A DNA stretch of 64,000 nucleotides from Clitopilus passeckerianus. Lineage: Eukaryota; Basidiomycota; Agaricomycetes; Agaricales; Entolomataceae. The notes below the pieces were generated by a model. That model ran no database searches, was not told the DNA's origin, and saw only the letters and a list, made by a program, of their open reading frames with translations. The DNA lies in the NCBI GenBank assembly GCA_944990035.1, contig CALYLX010000160.1, forward strand, positions 666,364-730,363. Reading direction: 5' to 3'. The stretch's first letter is position 1. Every line of letters begins with the position of its first letter. A program made the position numbers and the translations under genes. Of the stretch, positions 22,870 to 36,150 are shown one piece after another.

Positions 22870-23014
22870 GAACCAAGAGAGTGGGGCAGTGATAGTTTGG
22901 AAACACATTTCAATTTGCCACGTTCTTCAGTCGAATCAACAATGCTACAAATGATGGGATACATCCTTCCTAACGACGCAGACCCAACCACCGAGTTGAC
23001 AGCCTACGCCCTAC

Positions 23015-24620
23015 CTAAGTGCAGAAAGCAGACCCCGCCCCGATTCCATAATACTAACGTGGGTCGGTCAGCGCACAGAAAGACAAAAAGATCACAATAG
23101 CGTCGGAATACTCACATAGAGATGTTGGGTATTCAGCCCGCCTGAGGGTAGAAATCCTGAGCACGTCGGATCTTCGCCACTTGAGTTGCATTGCTTGGTA
23201 GTAGAAGCGGAAGACGGGTCAGAATAAGTCCAATATTCGGTCGCTGAATGAGTTATTCATCAGAGATTGAGAGCGGCAGTCGTTTCAATGGGCAGGCTTA
23301 CCGTGGTGTTGGTATCCCAGCGTTACAGGTAAAAGAGTAGGAGCACTAGTACGAGGGTTAGACAGAAGACCTAGTAGAGACAATCATCTAAGGCGGGCAT
23401 ACCCATCTGAGGTGTGAACGGCTAAGCTCAAAAGATATGTCAGCACAACGACATTCAAGACCAGAAGAACTTCGCAGGACCTACCCCTGAAGATGTTCCC
23501 AACTCCCACTTGCTGATTAACGAAGCTTGCGTAAAACGCATTCCCTATCCTATCGTATAGCCATCATTAGACACCTGCAGTACCTCATCTGAGGTAACAC
23601 CAACATACCTGGGCTGGCCATACGTATACAGACGCAATTTGCTAAGTGACAAAGGCAGCCAGTTAGCACCATTATAATGCGAGTCGTGCAAACCCTAGGC
23701 CGTACCTGTCGGGGAAGTTCTGCTTCAACGAGATTCCCGCAAGACTCGATAAAGAGCCTCCAAGGGAATGACCTGATGTGACGATCGTATATCCGGGATA
23801 AGCTGCAAGTTGAGACCGAACTGCAGATATCACGGTGCTGGAGACTGCGTTATAGCTGTACCAAGCCGAAATTAGAGCTGAAACACGAAATCAAATATGG
23901 GAGACGTACGCCGTAAGGAATCCAGTGTGAACTAACGTGCCGACTAATTACGGTCAGTTAGAAGAAGGAGCGAAGAGAAGCCGTCAAGTGATCACGTACG
24001 TGGTGCTTTTACACCAGGGGATAAGAATGCTGTCAAGTAAAGGTTCGAGTCGAGGAGGAAGTCTGTGGCGGAAGTACTAGGTAGAAACAACTTATTGAAT
24101 GGGCAAATAAAAAAGAACAGGACAAGAGGAACAGACCTTCCACGGAAGACGACGACAATCTCTTTCCTGGCGTCATCCCTTGCGATATACCCCTGTGTAT
24201 CATAGAACGGGTTGTCAATCTATGGGGTGGGCAGATGTATGTCAGACACCGATCACTTTAGTAGATAAATGATAGGAACGAGACGCACCCTGGTCACTAA
24301 CGTGTTCCCGTTCGGCTTGGCACACGAGGAAGGGTATGCGGACGAAGCATCTGTGGCGCTATCATTAGACTCAGAACATGAGGGTGACGAGGGGAGAGGA
24401 AGAGTACATTGGTAGTAGAAGACAAGATCGTTATACAAGCCTGTAATAGAAGCAGAGAAGTTAGCAGTGACATCGTCTTGAGATGGGAGAACGCACTCGT
24501 TGAGATAGATGTGGCCCTCTTGGAGAAGGCTGCGTTAGCATTATCGGAAGTGAAACCGACGGGAGAGCCGAAAGGTGTTACAGCCAGAAGAAGCGGTAGT
24601 AGAATGGCAAGTCTTTTCAT
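23015..24620 (-). CDS. Secreted class 3 lipase
   Basis: The start at 24620 gives a signal peptide (MKRLAILLPLLLAVTPFGSP). An upstream in-frame ATG at 24641 would add seven residues before it. About ten exons follow. Landmarks in order are FYYQYASSAYPSSC, GYIARDDARKEIVVVFRG, DFLLDSNLYLTAF, VHTGFLTAYNAV, the nucleophile elbow GHSLGGS, LRLYTYGQPR, VHTSDGAPTLLP (catalytic Asp) and YQHHATEYW (catalytic His). The gene ends YYGIGAGSAFCT. The Ser-Asp-His triad is complete, so this should be an active extracellular triacylglycerol lipase or esterase. Correct reading needs several short introns, for example one with donor GTGCGT, branch GCTAAC and acceptor TTACAG near the N-terminus. No lesion was found. 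Confidence 0.88.
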
Positions 24621-26071
24621 GTTGGACGACCGACGAATCAAGGAGGGCAGGCTACAGGCATCAAGACACCTTTATAACGAAAACATTCAATGCTGGTGAT
24701 TTTAGAGGTCAGATGAGCACGTACAGCGTGCTTGGAGTCTGCATATGATAGATCGCGCCGGTTTTGAATGGGCGAAGGTCAGGATCCTGCTCTGTTTTGA
24801 CATCCTTGACAGGCTTCTTGCCGATTCGTCATGTGCTTCACCCCACTGCTTGGGTGCCAAGGTTTTGGAGGAAACTGGTAGAACTAGATCGGCCAGGAGC
24901 GCCTAGATATGAAAGATTCGTGGCATGAGGTGAAATGGTCCTTGGCCAGCAGTGGCAGAGGGAAGGCGAACGTAGGACTTGTCACTGGGGGAGCGGCCAA
25001 GCTGATCCGAAAGCACGTGTTAGAGCCAAGAACGATTTGTCAGCCGTGGCGATAAGCGCTAGATGAGCGCTTAGCATATTCAAACGATCCGTTCCTGATG
25101 TTCGCCTCAGCTCCCTGAGTGTAGAGGAAATTACACTACAACATTGGAGACCAGCTAGGTAACTCTAATCGTTTCCCGAAGAGCCTTGATTCTGCGATAG
25201 AGATCGATATTGCCACGACCCAGCGATTCTGACCGATTCTCAAAGCCTATGGGCCATGGATGGTTGGATGGACCTGGCTGTTCCCTACCCATATGGTGGG
25301 TTTCCTAATTATACGCGGACATACTGACCTGAAATAACTTTGTTCATGCCCTCCAAATCGAACGTGGACTTGAAGGAGTAAGTGTGGTGAAGGTGGCTTC
25401 ATCTGATCTCCCAAGGAAACATCGGCATTAGCACGACGTTTTGTCCTTTTCTCCAAAAAGAGCACCTTGAGAACCCCTGGATCCTGGGTTCGTGGCTCAA
25501 TCAATTCGAGGGCTTGTTACGGATAATTACCTCCCCTTCTGAGGGATGTCTTGGTCTTCTTTGGCCCGTGTTGCATGCACTGGGATGTCTTCCTGCCGCG
25601 ATGCAGGATTCTGAATTCTGCTCAGCGTACTCTACGACGTCCTTGACACCTAAGTAAACCATAATATGTCGACGATCCTGTAGTGTATTTCTGAATTCAT
25701 GGCCTCATTCTTTGACTGGCCCTGTCTGCTCGGAGTACGGAAAGATTAATATCACCGGAAAACGTCAAACCGCTGCATAATTGGTACCTGGGAGGCTGAT
25801 GTAAATCTCTCGTTTCGTAATTGACGCTACATGGGTATCCCCCGTCCCGTTCGGTTAACGCGGATATCCGGAAGATCCACCAATGAGAATGAAGAATGAA
25901 CTGTCGATCTCTGAGGAATACCCATCGAAGAAAGACAGATTATGACCTTCGCGATGTTTTCGCTGACGATGCAGCTGGCGACCGCAGTCATGACAGGCAC
26001 GGATTTCTTATTTAATGAGCGTTCACTTTCAGGCTACGCCATTTAACCACTCCCCTCATACCGAGACACTC
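24621..26071. other. Intergenic stretch, nothing recognised
   Basis: About 1.45 kb lies between the divergent lipase and AhpC/TSA-like genes. The only notable open frame (25247-25504, minus) is 85 codons without a recognisable domain. Confidence 0.5.
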
Positions 26072-26807
26072 ATGGCTCTCAAAGAAGACCACCAGATTCT
26101 TCCCGACGCCATCACCATTGAAAAAGCGGCCAAAGCAACTGTCCTCAACCATAAAGGCGAGAAAGTTGTCTTTGGCACTCTGTTCGAGGGTCAGAAGAGC
26201 TTAGTCGTCTTCATTCGCCACTTCTTCTGCGGCGCCTGCCAGCTGTACGTCTCAGAGCTCGCTACAATACCTCCTAGCGCCTTTGAAGAGGCGGGAACCA
26301 AGCTCATCGTCGTCGGGTGTGGTGACTGGCAGCCCATCGACTCATACAAGGGTAAGCATCTATTCGCCTTGGAATGTTTCTCGCTAACGAAATAAATCCC
26401 TTCCCAGAAACTACATCGTTCTCGCACGAGATTTATGCAGATCCTTCCCGATCACTTCACGAAATCCTCTCAATGGTCTCTTCATTTACATATAGGCCAC
26501 CCGGAGAAGAGGCACCGAAGTATCTAAAGGGTACTACGAAGTCCAAGCGCATCTTGACCAGCTCAATAAAGTTCATGACGAACCCGATTCTAAGCTTGAC
26601 TGGCAAAGGCGGTGATATGAAGCAGAACGGGGGAGAATTCATCTTTGGACCTGGTATGCAGTGCGAGTTTGCCAATCGCATGAGGCACATAGAAGATCGT
26701 GAGTAATTGAATCTAATAGTACTGATTTGAGCCTGATGCCAGAATCAGACACTGAGGTGGAGGATTTGATGAAGGCTGCCGGCGTCAAAGTTAAGAACGC
26801 AGCATGA
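26072..26807 (+). CDS. AhpC/TSA-type thioredoxin-fold protein (PRXL2/AAED1-like)
   Basis: Three exons (26072-26350 plus one base, 26408-26698, 26743-26807) give about 211 residues. The segment VVFIRHFFCGACQLYVSEL carries a CxxC pair at the start of the first helix of a thioredoxin fold. LIVVGCGDW and the C-terminal half FIFGPGMQCEFANRMRHIED fit the AhpC/TSA antioxidant family related to PRXL2/AAED1. These proteins are thought to act in peroxide or thiol redox balance; the substrate is not known. The in-frame upstream ATG at 26015 would add 19 residues. The start at 26072 was chosen because the conserved domain follows directly. Confidence 0.82.
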
Positions 26808-27023
26808 ATGCGTTAAGTCAGGGCTTCGCTCAGGTACTCAAGGTGGTAGTCCTGGACAACTCCAAACTTGGTACAATACCCATATCTCTTCTCCACTCCA
26901 TGTATCTTATTTCCGGTTCGATCATAATAGAGATTCAAAACCGACATATATTCAAGGTATACCACAGTTATAGAAATAAGAACAATATAAAAAACAGTCG
27001 ACTTTAGGTAGACTACTCCCGAC

Positions 27024-28346
27024 TTAAGGGCAGAAAGTGAGAGTGTAGTCGGCGTTCTTGTTGGTGGGGCAAGTCCAGAGAGCAGTGCCGCTCGATTCGT
27101 CGTAGGCGTAGGCGTAAGAGTTGGGGCAGTTGTTCTTGAAGTAGCTGTAGTATGCGACACCTGTCATCGGGTATACGTTAGCATATCGACACACTTCTCG
27201 GAGTGTGGTTCCTTCTTACCTGAGGGCGGGCATGTAGCAGGGGTATTGTGGGAGCCAGAGCAGCAGTTGGCAGAGTCGGCTAAAGAGAGGAATGAGTACG
27301 ACGACTAAGGGCAGATTGGGAGGATGCTTACCCTGGTTACCGTCGAGATTGGCGAAGCATGCGCTCTTGCAGCCAACGGGGAAGCCACTCGAGTCGTAGG
27401 GGCCTTTCAATGGGGCGGGGCCTAGACAACAACAAAGCACGGGTTAATGATGCTCTGAAATGGCGACAATCTGATCTCACAGTTTGGTCCGAGATCAACA
27501 GCGCAGTCAGCGACGGGGCATCCTGCGTTGTTGTTGATCCTCATGGGCAAGTTGTATCCATCAACGAGGGAAACTGAAAGGTTAAATGAGAACTCTCGGC
27601 CATCAAATAGAAGAGCGAAGCATCGTACCATCGTAGTAGTCGTTTCCGTCTGGGGTAGACAAAGTCCATTCGGCAACGGTTGCCGGAGGTACACCCTGCG
27701 GAACGGAAGATTAGGACTGAGCTAACATCTCGTATTTGTATACTTACAGTTCCAGTGTTGAGATCGCAAACCAGACCGCCGTTGCAGCCACCATCCAAGC
27801 AGGAGTTAGGGCCGGGGTTGGAAGAGAAGTCGCAGTTCCTCCTGCCCTATTAGTGGAAGGCGTGAGCAATCGACTATGAAAACGTCTAAGATCTACTCGT
27901 ACCCAGATACGTCCAGCCTTCCAGTCATTCGGGACATCGAAGGTGACCTTGGTGTAGGCACCGGCTTCCCAACTAGAAAAGGATGTCCATTAGCAACATG
28001 TCTTCGCGTATAGTTCCCAGTATACTTACCCCGTAGCATGGTTAGGCTTGCTAGGAGAGACTTGAAGGTTGGTGAACAGCTGGATGGACGTGGTCAACAC
28101 CAATGTTATCGATACCAATGGGTAGTTGAAAGCTTACAGCAGGCCTATAGGAATTCGTCAGAAAATCCTTCGCAGGTCAGACGATAGTGGTTGCTTACCA
28201 GATAGTGAACGGGCAGGCGTTGTAGACCTAAACATGGACGAGTGATCAGCATACGCATATCGGTGGGGTACGTGTTCTCCTACCGTGAAGGTACGGGCAG
28301 AAACGCCAGAAAGAGCACCGAGAGCACCGAGAGCGAGAAGCTTCAT
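27024..28346 (-). CDS. Secreted thaumatin-like protein
   Basis: A signal peptide (MKLLALGALGALSGVSA) leads into RTFTVYNACPFTIW, the classic thaumatin start. About nine short exons carry LFTNLQV, WEAGAYTKVTF, RNCDFSSNPGPNSCLDGGCNGGLVCD, PATVAEWTL, YYDVSLVDGYNLPMRI, a Cys-rich segment ending CKSACFANLDGNQ, NCCSGSHNTPATCPPSG and the closing ALWTCPTNKNADYTLTFCP. The spacing of cysteines matches the usual eight disulfides. Fungal thaumatin-like proteins (GH152) can act on beta-1,3-glucan and take part in cell-wall remodelling in fruiting bodies. The intron-rich structure is normal for mushrooms and no lesion was seen. Confidence 0.9.
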
Positions 28347-31300
28347 GTTAGATAGAAGTTTTGAGTTAGAAGGTGTGAGAGCTGATTGGTTCTCGACGAA
28401 GAAATGTCGTCTCTTCAGCCTCCCTTATATAGTTTTCCTGTACCGTCAAGTGAGATCATCATTTTGAAAATGCAACGAAAATAGGTGTACAGACCGCGGA
28501 TGGCTGTTCCATATGATTCAGAAGAGACACATGGTCTCGACGCGATATGCAAGTGGTGAAGTCCACACTACAGTTGTCAGAATTGGGTCAGGCTACCATG
28601 AACGCATCAGGTACGCGAAGCATCAGCATGATCTGTCGTTAGCTTAGACTCTCCGGGCCCGGACGAAGAGTCGCACTAGCAAATCCGATTTTGACTTGAT
28701 TGAGATGGTCGCGGAAGGCTCGTCATGTGTGGATTTGATGGTCATAAACAAATACCTGTCCCCAAAAAGTGAATTGAGCTGAGTTGTTCGGAGATAGCGA
28801 TGAGAACCTCCGTGCACCTCTCAAAGAGCTGCGAGTGGAAGAGGATGGCCAGTCGCCACAGAGTCTAGCAGAGAACCTGGTCAAAAGACTCGAATCGGTA
28901 CCCAGGTGATCGATAAGATCATGTCCGGTCCAAGAATAGTGAAGATAGGATACATATGATGTTGCCAGAGCAGGCTCACACATGGCGAGAGTGCTACGGT
29001 AGATCGCAATTACTATGGTGAAGGATATTCGGCGCACATTCTAAGCATTTACAGAAGTGATGTGGGAACACAACAAAGAGACTCGAGGAAAGTAGACGCA
29101 TGGATGTTGTTATCGAAGTGTAAAGTCGACCTCGGTTAGGGTGCCAAGAATAGCGAGAGAGACAAAATCAGCTCTTCCGAGCTCCACAAACACACGGACT
29201 GATGTGTTTCATCATAGAACAGCAAATAGTATGAGTTCAAGTAGCCTCGCGTGACTAAGAGGCCTTGCTGTCGGGATAGCAGCAGGGCGGTCAGATGAAT
29301 GCATTTCATTCGAAATCTTCGTGGCGCGCTGCCATCGCCAAGCACGGTGTCTTTACCTCTTCGGCCGATGGGTGGGTCGAGGTTGGACTCTGGTTTTCGC
29401 GAGCTTGAGACTGGACTCATCCAGCCTCACATGACCTGCAGAAGTGACACGAGAGGAGGTGCGATTCGTCGGGATACAACGGCCGCCCGACGATTGTGCA
29501 GCGCAAAGATGTTCAGACTCAGGTAAGACGCCGTTCGGCGGAAGTCCCAGAGATCAGTGGGGTGTGGAGCAAGGAAACTAAAATGATCATCGCTTGATCA
29601 TCGTGCATCTTCGATGGAGAAATGTCGGATGAGTAGAAAAGCAACTGAACAACATCCCAATCGTTAAAATTGAAGCAAAGAAGTGTCACCAGGAATTGTC
29701 GTAAGGTCAAGGAAATTAGGATGCCGTCGGCGACATTTGTGGTTTGCAGCCAAGAGGCGAGTACCTGAATACGTAAAACGAATGAGATAATTCGGACATG
29801 TGTGATGCCCGAATCAGGCGGTGATGGCTCAAATAATACAGCCAAACAACTCGACACAGCAGAGGACGGGTCCGCCAACAGCTGCTTGAGCAAGGAGGAA
29901 ACTGAACGTTGAACGTTGACCTTCAACCTTCAAATCCTTCAGCAGGATATTAACGCTGCCCAATTCCTGGAATTTAACCTCTATACGACGTCGTATCTTC
30001 TGCTTCATGATCTTGCCGAACACTTCGACGAAGGGTAGTACTATGGACAGCAATTACTCAGCTTGGCCCGGGACTTGACCAGCGGGGTAGCTCCCAAAGT
30101 ATGAGCAGTTACAAACTGGGATTAAATGATTCTTACTGAGTATATGTGTATCCAGATTTCAGACTATCCACGGCGTAACTTCTAGTGATGAAGCCCTTTT
30201 ACGCCGATGCCCACTTTCAAGTTCAACCCGACCTTCGACTTCACCTCAGATGTCCAAATATCCGTTCTCTCCATCTTCGACTTCAACTGCGGCCAAGAAG
30301 CGCTGTCAAGCTTGGAAGCGAATGCCCGTGCCGCAAGGGATACAGGAAAACGAAGCCGGACGGCATTGTTGAATACCTGGGCAGCTTCTGGGCATTGGTA
30401 TGTTCTGTTCTCACTCGCTGATTCGGAATACTGTCTTAACGATGTGATGACAGACAATGGTTTCTATTCGACGGCGAATTCTCCCCCGCATACGGATGGA
30501 GGACTAAACACACTCATTTGACCTCGTTGCACGGAATGTAAGAAATCAAGAGGCATGCTGCTAAATATCCCACTGTTACCAGTCGTTAGGTTCGTCATGC
30601 CTTTTCTTGTCTACCGCCCCTTCCTGACTCTCCTTCTCAGAGTCCTTTCCGAAAGAGACGAACACATTCTCTCGACATATTGGCGTATTTCCATCGCCTA
30701 ATTCGGCCAAGATGACACCGGACTTGTATCCTTCTAGCAGTGGATATAATGAAGATTAACCCACCCACGCCAGTCGTAAAGGTTAGCTATTCCACCTGTA
30801 GGCCTCTAATTCCCACTTATTCTAATCATGGCCTAATATCGCCTCCAACAGCCCACCTAGGGCATTTCATAGCTTAAACCGACTATTCGTTCACCGCGAC
30901 CGCTTTCAGCGCTGCCGAAAATCCCGTTGCAAATAACGCACCGACGACGGATGTGGCTCCAATACGCACTCCTCTTCGGCGTCGTCTTACCAGCGTGCCG
31001 TTGTGCTGCCAGGCGTCCTACAGCACAAATCATGGCGAGCGAGAGCAGCAGCATGGGAACGTGAGGCAACTCGGCCAAACGCTTCGAGGCATCTTCTGGA
31101 GCGTTACGACTGACGGTCCAGAAATCGAGGGACATGATGCGGTGTACTCATTGGGGTGTCTGTCTACGAGACCTTCTGGGTAGTACTTGATGGATAAAGT
31201 CGTCATGTATAAATACTGTTTGACATGCTAGCATATGATGTATACAATGCCAGGCTTTAATTGAACAGAGGTGGACTATAACACTCGTATTTCGAGAGAA

Positions 31301-32939
31301 ATTCAAAAGAGGCCATGACGTAACAATGAAGGACCAAAAGTACAGGGCGTCAAGGAAGCCCAAGCACTCCATAAATACAGGAAGAAAAAAGGACCACGGG
31401 GGCTCACAAAGTCAAAAGTATGTCCAAGCACAGAAATATGTCGACGGTATATAAAATGTCCGTAATATCCGTAACCAAACAATAGGAAGCTGCCGTATAG
31501 GCCGAGAATATCAAATCGGAACATTGTCATAGTGAGAAGCTGGTAAAGTCCTGGGTAGGTAAATAGCGAATAGTCGTGTTAGCATTCGTGCCAAAGTTAC
31601 CGCTGCGTATGGTGAGGCGAACCCTGCAGCACCTGGGGTGGGGCAGCGATGAAGAAGATGAGAAGCCATCGTGTGCCACTGAAGGCCGTGCAATACCGAC
31701 GGAGGAAACAGGAGGAGCCTAGAATTGTGCCTGTGCGACTCCAGGAAACAAGAGCGATCTTGCGAAGAAAGGAAGCGCAATCTTGAAAAGATGTGTGCCA
31801 GGAGGCACGGTACCAACCTGTTGCGTCCTCCTCGGTATAATCTAGTGCTGGTGGGGTCGAAGGTGCAACTTCACGTGGAAAGGGTGGCAGGGCGGGGGTC
31901 CATTTACCGGTGACGATGGGAGGAAGGAGTTGAGGTTGGAGCACAGTTTTGGCCCTTTGGGTACCGTTTCCCCTAGAGCAAGGTATCCCGGGTAGGCCAA
32001 TGGCCAACAAAGCCATTGCGTCGACATGTCCGCTGGCCAGCACCTCCCCTCCGCCGGATGCTGAGCCACTCTGGCACCTCAACGGCGCACCAGTCTCGCG
32101 ACCATACTGCATTATGGACCTCAGGGATTTGGTTCTGGTGTATACCGTGAGTAGGGCGCAGTTTGAACAGAGTGATGATCCGTACCTGTTCTAGTGGAAG
32201 CTTCAAACGAAGGAAATTGAACGCGTAGTTGGAAGTAATGATGACTCGAGGTCGCATTTAGGCATCCAAAGCAGTTGAAGCAGCACACTTGTACAAGTCG
32301 CACAGGAAACGGTGCGGTTGGCGCCAACGAGGTTCGCGGATGCGTTCAGGGGGAATGAAACGAGGAAACTGGAGTCCCAGCTAAACGACGCCTATAAGCA
32401 TTGGGAAGTACAGCCAATACAAGGACGACCGTGCATGAATCCTAAGAACATACCGGAATCCTTGGAATTTTGGACATGGAAAACCCTCTATTCCATCCGG
32501 TCGTCGTCACTTAGAGAAGATGGGCCATGTTGGGGACGATCAGCAAAAATTTATCTTCCTTGCCGTATTTTATACACCTGGAAGAGAGCGCCCAGGGAGA
32601 TATACGCCCAAGATTGGGAATATTCAGAACGGCAATTGACGTCCATGGACGTCCGATTGAAGAAATTGTCCATTACTAAGCAACGACTTCAGCCTCTGAT
32701 GCCGCCTCTTTCTTCGCCTATTCCGCTTCACCCCTCTACTAAATCCCATTTTTTCTCAGTAAATACCCACCCAACTTACCATTGGACTCTAGATAAACAT
32801 ACTCTTGAAAGCGCAGACCCAGTTCTTGGCCCTACGGTTTCAAGTGCAGTTGCTTGGACGGATTTATCAAACCGAGCCCAAGCCACTGTAACACTCTGAA
32901 AAGGTCAAATGATTCGTGAATGATACTACATTATGAAAA
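28347..32939. other. 4.6-kb stretch without a secure gene
   Basis: Several open frames occur but none could be tied to a family. On the minus strand, 29519-29926 (135 codons) contains LASWLQTTNVADGILISLTL, which faintly recalls a DUF6534 membrane helix and may be a remnant. On the plus strand, 30207-30521 starts MPTFKFNPTFDFTSD, and 32312-32899 (195 codons) overlaps the region just downstream of the G-alpha-like gene. Codon patterns and exon joins are unconvincing, so these are left uncalled. Confidence 0.5.
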
Positions 32940-34494
32940 TTAAATACACGTAGAACCGGGAAAAGCTATTAATTTCGTTACTGAGGGAGCCCGTGGAGCT
33001 TTAACCCAACCAAGGAACGAATTAGTCCGTCTGACGACCTTGAGGACGACTCCCTCAAGTAAATTCTTGATCCGCATAGCGAAGGAGTTGTCGAAGAGGC
33101 GTCCCGTGGCGTTGGTGAAACTGAGAAAATTCTATGAGTACTTCGCATAATTGCTTCTGAAATTGAGGCCTTACCAGATCTCTATGTTCTCCTCTCTGTC
33201 AACTTGCGCCTTGAACATTGCTGCGATGAAATGAGCAGAGTCGGTAAGGATGTTAGCACCATTCATAGGCGAAAAAGAGGGGTATATGTCGCTCAATGGA
33301 ATCTAAAACCGTATCAGTTCTCAGGACTGCATAGAGGGATGAACGCCTTACCCTTTCCAACTTCTCAGCGAAGAGGTCAGTCTTATTGAAAACCAGAACG
33401 ATGGGGGTACTATCTCCAGCCCGCTCTATGACAGAGCTCCACAAATTCAAAAGTCGGTTCATCATCTCCTGTGCGTATAGAATTATGGTCAATTCCTTCA
33501 ATTACGGGGGAGATTTATTCACCGGGTCATCATAAACGTGAATGGAGATGCAAACGACAATTATATTTGGAGTTGCTTGCCTCGTAGCCACCCATTCGCA
33601 GTGCTGGCGGGTGGATTCCACCGATACTTCATGCACTCGTATTCTGATACTTCGTTAATCAGCTAATCTTGAGACGAAATAGCAGGACCTACCTGTTGGG
33701 GCCTAAATTCAGATGATGCTCGGCCTCGAAATTAGCGTCGTTCCTGGTCCTCCAGCTATAGAGGATGTCCTGCAGGGCCGGGACGTATTCAGGATGTCCA
33801 ATTCTATGAATATGGTCTAAGAAACTTTGACGAGAGAATTAGTGTTTAACAATGGAGATGAGCTCAATGGATGGAGAGGAGCTCACTAGGTCGCGGAGTC
33901 GCGAAGCTCCTTACATGGGGTGGCGGGTGCCTGCAGCCCACGGTTCATTGAGATGTAAGGGTAAGAGTGATAGATGCAGTCGACGAGCTCTTCAGATAAA
34001 CGTGGCCCGACGAGGTTTGGTGCAGATTCTGCTCCTAAAATGGCCATTCTGAGGCGTTGCTCCAATGACTGGCCGAAACGAGTTTGTTCTTCAGAACATT
34101 CTAGGCAAGCTAATAGCCTTTTCGCAACTTCCATGATATTGCCGAGGATCTGATTTTTATGCCGGGCAAGATCTTGCGGGGAAAAAGTTTCTCCTGAGAA
34201 GTGCTTGAGCCGTTGGGCCAGCGTTGTCTTCCCTGCATGCCGAGGACCCAACAAAAACAAGGTCAGCGAGATTTTGAAAACCTTTGTTCAAGAGTGGGGT
34301 GGGAAGCAAAGATAATTGTTCTAGCTTATGTACTTGTGACGGGGTTTGGAAGACGACATGGACAACGGTGACGAACCAACGAAGAGTAAGGAGCGATGAT
34401 GATCTTGTGACATTACACCAGGAGAGATGTCCGCCCAAAATTGTTGGATTTGCTGGAGGGTAAAAGTAGTGGAAGCTTGGAGGATGTCTGACAT
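32940..34494 (-). CDS. Divergent heterotrimeric G-alpha-like GTPase
   Basis: The start at 34494 gives MSDILQASTTFTLQQIQQFW, then an exon with SLTLFLLGPRHAGKTTLAQR, a P-loop of the GxxxxGKT form. A helical-domain-like part follows (HKNQILGNIMEVAKRLLACL, HPEYVPALQDILYSW). IRVHEVSVESTRQHCEWVA, at the place of switch II, and PNIIVVCISIHVYDD come next. Then NRLLNLWSSVIE, VLVFNKTDLF (the NKxD base-recognition motif), and near the C-terminus FTNATGRL in place of TCAT. The order is that of G-alpha subunits, but the invariant DVGGQ of switch II reads EVSVES. GTP binding may persist while hydrolysis by the catalytic Gln is lost. Exon borders are approximate. It could be a pseudogene, but no clear frameshift was found. 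Confidence 0.65.
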
Positions 34495-36150
34495 GTCTAC
34501 CAAAGTGAGGGGTGTAAATTTGAGAATAGGTTTGAGCTGGCAGTCGAGGCTAGCAAGGAGAATTCGTTAAATGCAGGCTTCCAGCGCCTCATGCCTAATT
34601 CGGAATGCTGAGGTAAAGAACATTGCTGGCATTTTGCCACTGATTCGTCAAATCCCTGTCGCTCGATGTCACTCCATAATGGCTCATAGAAAACTAGAGA
34701 GGAGCATACGGCGGAGAGAGATTTAATGGCTGGTCAGTTACACTGCAGAACGTCTCCTTGACTCGATCTTGACAATCCCTCATTATTGCAGAGATTCACC
34801 TTGGGTTAACCCGGTGTTCGCTTTCTTGAACGGCCCCAACACTTCAGTAAAACTGGGACAAGCACTCTCAGAATGTCTGCCTCTCCTTCACCCAGTTGGC
34901 GCGACGCCGCCCGTGCTCCATTCGCGGGGCCGACACCCTACTTGTCCCGAGCCCACCCCTCCAACTCTTACACTAGCAGGTCGAACAGGACCGTTTAAAT
35001 CGACTCTACCCGCAAAATCTCATCTCTTTTGGGCTGAGCTCCTCGACCACTTTATCCGCAGTAGGTTGAACGGAAGGAAATTTCCCATCTCGGTTGAGGA
35101 TGCGCATTCGACAAGGACCACCTCTTGAGCTCGTAAGCCCATCTCTATCCACCATGGTAGCAATGGTTCAACCTCCAAAGGATCTTCTCTTAATAGGCGG
35201 AACTACGGGTATGGACAATGTATTCGGAGCCAGCCAGAACACCATTACAGTTGCTCCTACGTGCGCCAACCTGGTATAGGACATCGCAAAGTAGACCCAC
35301 CTATATCCTGAACAGTATATCGACCCCATTTTGGAGACTCCCAACCTTAAGGAAGAGCGCTGCTGGAGAGGAAAGGATGACCAAACCAATCGAAAGTGAT
35401 TCGTCCTGGCAAGCGTGACACTCTGGTGAGATTTCGTGGTCGAAAAATTCAGACTATTCGGCTAACTCAAGGCCATGGGTGCACCTTTTGTACAGCCTAC
35501 CTACTTCAAGGTGATCAGTACCACCGTGTCTACCCTCTACGCGTCTCCAACTGTTATGGCACTACCTCTCTCCCTCCACATGATTGCCCAAGAAAGAGGC
35601 ACCTGCCAGCACCGCCGCAATCAAATTCCTGCTGATCGACAGGTTGTGTTTTTTCAGAAGTCTTCTGTTGTTCTCAAACTGGTACGTAGAGTAGCCGGAT
35701 TCTGAGCGCCTGACCATCAGTAACACTCTGACATAATAGGATACCTTCAACACTTCTCTGGCTGTCACTTTATGGCACAAATGCCAGGAGACTACAAGAT
35801 GTCTTTGTTCCTGACAGGTTCAAGTTTGGTGCTTCGGGCATCCAAAGCGATGATTATCAGTCGATCGTTTCTAATCATCTTTGATGATAGCTCTGCTGTT
35901 CATTTCAGCCGCTCTAATCGACGCTGCCTGAACCTGTCTGAGCGGCATCGGGGCCATTACCATCATTCCTTGTGATTCAGGCGACTGGAGATTCTACTTT
36001 GCACCGGAAATTTATCATCCACTCGTTAGTTCCTGAATGATTCCATCGGAGGTTTCCCCCCTCTAGTGTCCTTAAAGACCTGGGATTCGCTGCCGCCTAT
36101 GTCGCCTAGCTACCACTTTCCCGCAGCTGTTTCTCGAGCTTCCTTCCAAC
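34495..36150. other. Intergenic stretch, no supported gene
   Basis: About 1.65 kb. Open frames of up to 119 codons on the plus strand (34769-35128) show no recognisable domain. The last 100 bases probably carry the promoter of the DUF6533 gene. Confidence 0.45.

Noticed and set aside
29519..29926. DUF6534-like membrane gene
   Set aside because: One helix-like segment only, with no convincing exon chain. Mentioned as a possible remnant.
30207..30521. Small secreted or lectin-like protein on the plus strand
   Set aside because: No signal peptide, no family pattern, and the only splice option creates a stop at the junction.
32312..32899. 195-codon plus-strand frame just downstream of the G-alpha-like gene
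   Set aside because: Composition and lack of any domain suggest a chance open frame; no homology pattern was recognised.
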